From JANWKQ01 sp040376605 (GTDB lineage Bacteria; Bacteroidota; Bacteroidia; CAIKAF01), in NCBI GenBank assembly GCA_040376605.1, contig JBEIQI010000097.1, positions 1-10,147 of the forward strand: a stretch of 10,147 nt of DNA. Reading direction: 5' to 3'. Under the pieces are notes generated by a model. The model made no database searches and had not been told where the DNA came from. It saw only the letters and a list, made by a program, of their open reading frames with translations. The stretch's first letter is position 1. Each line of letters opens with the position of its first letter. Shown piece by piece: positions 5,431 to 10,147 of the stretch. A program made the translations under genes and the position numbers.

Positions 5431-6375
5431 ATGTACATTAACGGTGTTGCTTGTTACCTACCCTCCAAAGTGCTACCCAACAGTTATTTTACTGAAAGGT
5501 GTGGTATTACAGATGAGTGGATAAAGTCAAGAACCGGAATTGAGGAAAGAAGAATTTGCACGCCTGGTGAAAATGCCAACACCATGGGTATTGAGGCGGT
5601 AAAAAACTTGTTGGCACAGTTGGGTGAAGATGGAAAATCCTTCGATTTAATTGTAGGAGCCTCTTATACACCCTATGATACCGTTGCTACATTAGGTCAC
5701 CAAATACAACATTATTTACAAATAGCGGATGTACCAACGCTCTATATTTCTACAGCATGTAGCAGCGTTTTAAATGCAATTGAAATAGTGGAAGGTTATT
5801 TTGCCTTAGGCAAGGCTACCAGAGCCTTGGTAGTTGGAAGTGAACACAATTCGGGATATTTTGATGAAAATGATAAAATTTCCGGTCCACTTTGGGGAGA
5901 TGGTTCCGTTGCCTTTTCCATTTCAAAAGAAAAAATATTCGAAGGAGATTTAGAAATACAGCATATTTCAACCGGAGGTGCAGCGCATACTCCCAAAGCT
6001 ACTAAAGCGGTCTATCTTCATCCAATAGAACATGATTTCCCTATGGCAGATGGCAGAGATGTATTTATCAATGCCTGTTCTTATATGGAGAGAGAAAGTC
6101 GAAGGGTTTTAGAAAAATTCAAACTTTCTATCGATCAAATTGACTATTATATTCCACATCAAGCCAATCATCGGATTTCATTACACATAACCAATGAATT
6201 GGGACTGGATGAATCTAAATTGGTAGCCAATATTCAAAAATATGGTAATACTGGTTGTTGTGGTTTTGGTATAGGCGTTGCAGAAACCTGGTCTAAGTTC
6301 AAAAAGGGTGATAAAATCCTTTCCATTGTTTTTGGTGGTGGATATTCCTACGGAGCTATGCTCATGCAAAAATAA
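5431..6375 (+). CDS. fabH: 3-oxoacyl-ACP synthase III (FabH-type ketoacyl synthase)
   Basis: The 314-residue thiolase-fold enzyme is close to the family length (E. coli FabH 317). The triad is complete: Cys110 in STACSS, His243 in PHQAN, and Asn273 in YGNT. Trp30 and Arg34 (DEWIKSRTGIEER) match the CoA-binding residues, WGDGSV (155-160) matches the LFGDGA motif, and FGGGYSYGAMLM (301-312) is the family C-terminus. The family condenses an acyl-CoA primer, often acetyl- or branched-chain, with malonyl-ACP to start fatty acid synthesis. The segment after Asn273 reads GNTGCCGFG instead of the usual GNTSAAS, so primer or partner may differ from housekeeping FabH. It stands alone, without fab, plsX or acpP neighbours, which fits a paralogue used for a specialised acyl product. 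The symbol marks family, not proven role. Confidence 0.88.
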   Translation: MYINGVACYLPSKVLPNSYFTERCGITDEWIKSRTGIEERRICTPGENANTMGIEAVKNLLAQLGEDGKSFDLIVGASYTPYDTVATLGHQIQHYLQIADVPTLYISTACSSVLNAIEIVEGYFALGKATRALVVGSEHNSGYFDENDKISGPLWGDGSVAFSISKEKIFEGDLEIQHISTGGAAHTPKATKAVYLHPIEHDFPMADGRDVFINACSYMERESRRVLEKFKLSIDQIDYYIPHQANHRISLHITNELGLDESKLVANIQKYGNTGCCGFGIGVAETWSKFKKGDKILSIVFGGGYSYGAMLMQK

Positions 6376-6452
6376 AAAAATCAATTGCTTCCTTCATGAT
6401 TACTCATCCTTCAATTTATTGAGGGCATTGGAGTATTTATTGAATTTAATAT

Positions 6453-6504
6453 AAAACGCCCGATATAAAGCCGTGTTCTTGAGCTTCATATCGGGCGTAT
6501 TTTA
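6453..6504. terminator. Bidirectional terminator between convergent genes
   Basis: ACGCCCGATAT (6456-6466) pairs perfectly with ATATCGGGCGT (6488-6498). One mismatch follows, then AAGC (6468-6471) pairs with GCTT (6483-6486), leaving an 11-base loop. ATTTTATTG follows on the plus strand and TTTTATATTAAATT on the minus strand. It can end both the fabH-like gene and the PKD protein gene. Confidence 0.85.
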
Positions 6505-6521
6505 TTGTCTTTTAGTTTAAC

Positions 6522-9128
6522 TTATCTAATCAAGTTTACATGCCCTAAAATAGTATGTGACTTTCCTAGTTGATCAACGATTTCAACTCTATAAGCATAA
6601 ACTCCCATTTTATATAATTCGCCACTGCCATTTGACTGTCGACCATTCCATCCTTTAGCCATATCATCGCTTACAAAAATTTCTTTTCCCCATCTATCAA
6701 AAATGGTCATTTTAAATTCTGTAATACCTGTTCCATAAGCCATGAACATTTCATTTAAACCATTATCGTTAGGAGTAAATGAATTGGGAATATGACATCC
6801 GTACTCTTCGGTAACAATATAGGTATGCTGAATAGTATCCGAACAACCACTTGTATTGAATACAATCAAGGTAACTGTAAAAGTATCAGGATAGTCATAA
6901 ATATGACTCGGATATTGAACATTTGAACCAGATCCATCACCAAAATCCCAAATCCAGGTATTGATATTTGCAACACTTAAATCAACGAACTGAATAACAC
7001 GCCCAACCAGCGGACTTGGATCAGTTATATTGATGGTAAACTCCGCCTCTGGATAAGGAGCTACGGTAATATAGTCATTCACCGTCGCAGTAGCCTGACA
7101 ACCATATTCTGTAGTTACCGTTAATGTAACATCATAGAATAAGAATGTATTATCTAATCCATCGGTATATGTATAGGTTGGATTTTGTGCACTGGAGGTA
7201 TCACCCGTTCCAAATTCCCATAACCAGGATACGATATCCGTTGTATCACCGGTACTTAAATCATTAAAGTCAATTACTAAAGGGGCGCATCCAGCAAGCG
7301 GTGTAGCTGAGAAGTTAACGGTAGGCGATGGATTAACCGCAATTTCTTTTACCACCGTATCCTTACATCCAATAGCATTTGTAAGTATTAATGATACATC
7401 ATAATTAGCAACCGCCGTGTAGATATGTGATGGATTGGTTAATGCAGATCCAGATGCTGGTACTGTGCCAAAATCCCAAACCCAACTAACGATGTTTGTA
7501 TCGGTATAAATGGTTTCATCAAAGAAATAGGTATTGGAATCCATACAAGCTGGTAAATAACTAAAGTCCGCATGAATAGAATCTAAAACGTTCACCGGTT
7601 TGACAATGGTATCTCTGCATCCACGGGTAGTTTCAATGATGAGTTGAACATTATGAACCGCATAGTTTTGTAATAATACACAGGTGTCTGGTGAATGACT
7701 AATCAATGGAGCTTCATCAAAGTCCCATAAATAAGAACTTATAGTAGACCCGGAGTTAGTGCTGGAAGTATCATAAAAACAAGTAGGTTTATCCAAACAG
7801 CCTAGTTCATAGACAAAATCGGCAACAGGATCTTCCTCCACTAAAGTTAAATATAAAACAACCAAGCTCGTATCGACTCCAGATGTATACATTCCATTTA
7901 GGGTATAGGTTACTGAATCAATAATCCCAGTTGGTATTACAAGAGCAGAGTCTCCGCTTGGGTCTAACACCGTAATATCAGGATTGGCAGGCCAAGTCCA
8001 TGTATATGGAACTGTAGAGTTAATATCCACGAGCACCGAGTCATCTGCACAAAACATACCTCTTAATTTAACGGTATCCATCGTTAATGCCGGAGCACAT
8101 GAACCCACACCACTGCTTACACCACCTTGAATGGTGCAAAGCACGCCATTCACATAAACCTCTATATCTTGAGTTGAATTGATAGCATTTGAAATGGCCG
8201 ATGGATCCAATACATAATAAAATTTGAAGGTAACAGATTGACCAGGAGCAATACTATTCCAGTAATGCGTAATCCCCATACAATCGTCAAAACCACCATT
8301 GGTGCTACCTACGGCAGTATTAAATCCAGCTCCAACATTCCCATTCCAGGTATCGGCAATACTGATTGGAAAACTACCTACATTACCCCCAATAAATGCC
8401 CTTGCATCTGGATAGCCTGTAGATAACATCCCTAAATAACAACCATAATCCTGTCCGATAGCGGTACATAGAGCATTAGTAGCTCCCCCTGACGGATTTT
8501 GCATAACGGTATTATCGGTATTAAAGCTAAAGCTATATACCTGCTCATTATCCGGATCTAAATGTCTTAAGTAATAAACGTTAGGTAATGGCACTACACC
8601 ATTGTTCTTTAAAGTAATGGTAGTAGAAAAATATAATTCAGAATCAGGAACAACGGTATATTGACAAATATGCAAATTCGTGGTTCCATTAATTAAATCA
8701 CCTTCCCATTGACCTTGTGTGGTATTGCCGTTATTACCATAAAAGGTAACAGCTCCAGGTATTCCACCACCAATGCTACCATCACAAGACCCGAAACTAT
8801 TATAATTGGCGTAAACCACTCCGTTAATTTCCAAACCCCAAGCCTCATAAGGAGAACCAGGATAAAAATAATCCCCACATCTTACAGGTTGACCTAGCCC
8901 TGAAGAAGCATTCCAACCATCTTGTTCATGATCGGCCACAAAACCTAAGGCAGTTCCCATATTAGCATTGTAGCCTGCGGGAGGTGTTTGAGCACCATAT
9001 ACTCCGCATGCGGAAATTCCTACTTCGGAATAAAGTCCTTGTAAGAAAATCTGACCACCTACCATTTGCGAATAACCCGCAAAACTAAAGGTGATAACTG
9101 AAAGGAGGGTCAGTAAACTATTTCTCAT
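6522..9128 (-). CDS. Secreted PKD-repeat protein with type IX secretion (CHU_C, type B) C-terminal domain
   Basis: The 868-residue extracellular or cell-surface protein starts with a signal peptide (1 to about 20, MRNSLLTLLSVITFSFAGYS). Residues about 22-350 are a Gly/Asn/aromatic-rich region, probably beta-stranded, that I do not recognise; it contains YLRHLDPDNEQ (186-196) and scattered Cys. About 355-430 is another beta-type segment. Four PKD-like Ig-fold repeats follow near 434-515, 518-598, 603-690 and 694-772, each with a WDFG-type core (WDF 468-470, WDFG 551-554, WEFG 637-640, WDFGDG 727-732). The C-terminal 90 residues (NSFTPNDNGLNEMF near 782-795, IFDRWGKEIF 809-818, WNG 827-829, GVYAYRVEI 842-850) are the gliding-motility-associated CHU_C domain that directs export through the type IX secretion system. 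The role is probably adhesion or surface structure; no catalytic motif was seen. A -7 box lies at 9167-9174. Confidence 0.9.
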   Translation of the reverse strand: MRNSLLTLLSVITFSFAGYSQMVGGQIFLQGLYSEVGISACGVYGAQTPPAGYNANMGTALGFVADHEQDGWNASSGLGQPVRCGDYFYPGSPYEAWGLEINGVVYANYNSFGSCDGSIGGGIPGAVTFYGNNGNTTQGQWEGDLINGTTNLHICQYTVVPDSELYFSTTITLKNNGVVPLPNVYYLRHLDPDNEQVYSFSFNTDNTVMQNPSGGATNALCTAIGQDYGCYLGMLSTGYPDARAFIGGNVGSFPISIADTWNGNVGAGFNTAVGSTNGGFDDCMGITHYWNSIAPGQSVTFKFYYVLDPSAISNAINSTQDIEVYVNGVLCTIQGGVSSGVGSCAPALTMDTVKLRGMFCADDSVLVDINSTVPYTWTWPANPDITVLDPSGDSALVIPTGIIDSVTYTLNGMYTSGVDTSLVVLYLTLVEEDPVADFVYELGCLDKPTCFYDTSSTNSGSTISSYLWDFDEAPLISHSPDTCVLLQNYAVHNVQLIIETTRGCRDTIVKPVNVLDSIHADFSYLPACMDSNTYFFDETIYTDTNIVSWVWDFGTVPASGSALTNPSHIYTAVANYDVSLILTNAIGCKDTVVKEIAVNPSPTVNFSATPLAGCAPLVIDFNDLSTGDTTDIVSWLWEFGTGDTSSAQNPTYTYTDGLDNTFLFYDVTLTVTTEYGCQATATVNDYITVAPYPEAEFTINITDPSPLVGRVIQFVDLSVANINTWIWDFGDGSGSNVQYPSHIYDYPDTFTVTLIVFNTSGCSDTIQHTYIVTEEYGCHIPNSFTPNDNGLNEMFMAYGTGITEFKMTIFDRWGKEIFVSDDMAKGWNGRQSNGSGELYKMGVYAYRVEIVDQLGKSHTILGHVNLIR

Positions 9129-9166
9129 ATTTTAAAGATGTGGTAATGCTTTTAAATCGGGTGAAT

Positions 9167-9174
9167 CAAATATA
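9167..9174 (-). promoter_or_regulatory. Bacteroidota -7 promoter box for the PKD protein gene
   Basis: The minus strand reads TATATTTG, an exact TAnnTTTG, predicting a start near 9163 and a leader of about 35 bases before the ATG at 9128. No TTG lies at the expected upstream distance. Confidence 0.5.
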
Positions 9175-9292
9175 TTCAATGTTTTTCGAATACATATAAA
9201 TATAAGATGCACAAACCATGCTTAAGGTTGTATCCGGTTTAACAATTTATTAATTAGATAGATGCATATATCCCACAATTATAGACCATGGA

Positions 9293-9309
9293 TGCAGGGT
9301 AAGTGCCCA
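9293..9309 (-). promoter_or_regulatory. Possible second sigma-54 promoter, upstream of the PKD protein gene
   Basis: The minus strand reads TGGGCACTTACCCTGCA, with GG and GC 12 bases apart, GGCAC intact and TGCA at -12. It differs from consensus at -26 (G for T) and -15 (C for T). Its start would be near 9282, leaving about 154 bases of leader before 9128 and passing through the -7 box at 9174. The match is weaker than the one at 1893, so this is tentative. Confidence 0.3.
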
Positions 9310-9392
9310 AAACAGGGTAAAACCACATCAATAAGAAGGGTTTAAGTCTTGAAATTAATAAGATGGGGATTTAGCCATACTAACTGAGTAAT

Positions 9393-9839
9393 TTACTCTT
9401 GATAGTGCAAATCAAACTTTCCATCAGTAATTAAAACTGAATCGTTACTGCTTGAATTAAAGATATGACCGTAAAATTCGGCCACTATATGCTTATCTGA
9501 TGGATTAAATTCTTTAATAATGATGGTAGCAGGATGATGAGCCTTAGCATAATAGCCTGATCCTAAACTAGCACCAAATAAAAAGGCATTATTGGCACTA
9601 TCTAGTTCAAAGGTATCCACCATGGCATATTGGGTCAATGAAAATGCAATGGGATTTTGTCCTTGGGTAATGCTGGTTGCATTGATTAAAATTTTCCCAC
9701 TTACTAAATAGGTTGGGGCAGCATTGGCATACCATGCACTCCCGTTCACCTTAAAAGAAATAGGGTATTGATCTGCAGGATCGCAACTGGATAATGCCAA
9801 TACAATAACGCTTAAACAAGTAAAAATTAATTTCTTCAT
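9393..9839 (-). CDS. Small lipoprotein, DUF6252-like
   Basis: The 148-residue protein has a lipoprotein signal (MKKLIFTCLSVIVLALSSC, lipidated Cys19). The mature part begins with SFKVNGSAWYANAA (28-41), the FxVNGxxWxA opening common to small Bacteroidota surface lipoproteins. It continues with beta-rich segments (AFSL, TFELD, TIIIKEF) and ends VLITDGKFDLHY (135-146), a typical last strand pair of the same group. I place it near DUF6252 by this opening and ending, from memory. The function is unknown and no catalytic residues are apparent. Its promoter is 9860-9890. It follows the glutaryl-CoA dehydrogenase after 53 bases on the same strand, but the promoter suggests its own transcript. Confidence 0.75.
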   Translation of the reverse strand: MKKLIFTCLSVIVLALSSCDPADQYPISFKVNGSAWYANAAPTYLVSGKILINATSITQGQNPIAFSLTQYAMVDTFELDSANNAFLFGASLGSGYYAKAHHPATIIIKEFNPSDKHIVAEFYGHIFNSSSNDSVLITDGKFDLHYQE

Positions 9840-9859
9840 GGGTTCACTGTTTTAACAAG

Positions 9860-9890
9860 TAAACGTAAAGATGCTGAATTTAATATTCAA
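9860..9890 (-). promoter_or_regulatory. Bacteroidota-type promoter for the small lipoprotein gene
   Basis: The minus strand has TTG (9890-9888), 20 bases, then TACGTTTA (9867-9860), one mismatch from TAnnTTTG. The predicted start near 9856 is about 17 bases before the ATG at 9839. The TTG lies just past the stop codon of the upstream gene. Confidence 0.45.
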
Positions 9891-9892
9891 TA

Positions 9893-10147
9893 TCAAGAAA
9901 AAGCTGAAATCCCTGTAACATCCATACCCGTAATCAGTAAGTGTACATCATGGGTACCCTCGTAGGTAATCACCGATTCAAGGTTCATCATATGACGCAT
10001 GATGCTATAATCACCCGTGATACCCATAGCTCCAAGAATTTGACGCGCTTCACGTGCAATTTGAATTGCCATGTTCACATTGTTTCTTTTAGCCATAGAA
10101 ATTTGTGCCGGAGTGGCTCTATTTTCATTTTTTAATACACCCAATCT
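9893..10147 (-). CDS. Glutaryl-CoA dehydrogenase, C-terminal part (cut by window edge)
   Basis: The last 84 codons and stop of an acyl-CoA dehydrogenase enter from the right edge, in frame from base 10147. The segment AREARQILGAMGITGDYSIM (31-50 of the fragment), then RHMMNLESV (51-59) and TYEGTHDVHLLITG (61-74) match the C-terminal all-alpha domain of glutaryl-CoA dehydrogenases. Glu63 in TYEGTHD corresponds to the catalytic base (Glu370 in the human enzyme) that removes the substrate alpha proton. The enzyme oxidises and decarboxylates glutaryl-CoA to crotonyl-CoA in lysine and tryptophan breakdown, using FAD. Only the tail is visible, so a related acyl-CoA dehydrogenase of other specificity is possible, but the NLE and TYEGTHD pattern favours the glutaryl type. 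The ATG-like start near 10144 is internal. Confidence 0.85.
   Translation of the reverse strand, partial: RLGVLKNENRATPAQISMAKRNNVNMAIQIAREARQILGAMGITGDYSIMRHMMNLESVITYEGTHDVHLLITGMDVTGISAFS

Noticed and set aside
9295..9320. Direct repeat CAGGGTAA at 9295-9302 and 9313-9320
   Set aside because: Two short copies 18 bases apart with no third copy. They could be a regulator site near the weak sigma-54-like element, but there is too little to support it.
9386..9398. Palindrome GAGTAATTTACTC over the lipoprotein stop codon
   Set aside because: The loop would be a single base, with no T-tract, so it is not a usable terminator; probably chance.

Overview
The window comes from a chromosome of the phylum Bacteroidota. 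The DNA is AT-rich, and starts generally lack a clear Shine-Dalgarno sequence. Several genes are preceded by TAnnTTTG, the -7 box of the Bacteroidota primary sigma factor, with a TTG element about 20 bases upstream in the best cases. There is also a type IX secretion substrate with a CHU_C (type B) C-terminal domain, and lipoproteins with short SpII signals. Family-level placement (a flavobacterial, chitinophagal or similar lineage) cannot be made from this piece. It looks like ordinary housekeeping and surface-protein chromosome: no integrase, transposase, CRISPR array, tRNA or rRNA is visible.

Layout. 1-348 (-) is the 5' part of an FKBP-type prolyl isomerase lipoprotein cut by the window edge. 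The 365-base gap after it holds, on the minus strand, a candidate small RNA of about 90 bases with its own -7 box and terminator. 714-1775 (+) is a probable two-gene unit: a spermidine-synthase-like methyltransferase-fold protein and a small zinc-ribbon protein of unknown function. 1893-2231 (+) is a self-contained cassette: a near-consensus sigma-54 promoter, a 78-residue very basic secreted protein and a strong GNRA-capped terminator. 2234-2869 (-) is a HAD-family phosphatase, divergent from hppA (2988-5312, +), a membrane ion-pumping pyrophosphatase that ends in a clean terminator. 5431-6375 (+) is a FabH-type ketoacyl synthase. It converges on 6522-9128 (-), an 868-residue secreted PKD-repeat protein, across a shared bidirectional terminator. 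9393-9839 (-) is a small lipoprotein, and 9893-10147 (-) is the C-terminal end of a glutaryl-CoA dehydrogenase cut by the right edge.

How the parts relate. Most genes appear to be single transcription units with their own promoter or terminator, so no multi-gene pathway can be claimed. The PPase recovers energy from pyrophosphate; FabH and glutaryl-CoA dehydrogenase belong to acyl-thioester metabolism; the FKBP lipoprotein, basic protein, PKD protein and small lipoprotein are envelope or secreted products. The points most worth attention are the sigma-54-driven cationic peptide cassette, the candidate small RNA, and the PPase, whose gate glutamate appears to sit on a different helix from the textbook position.
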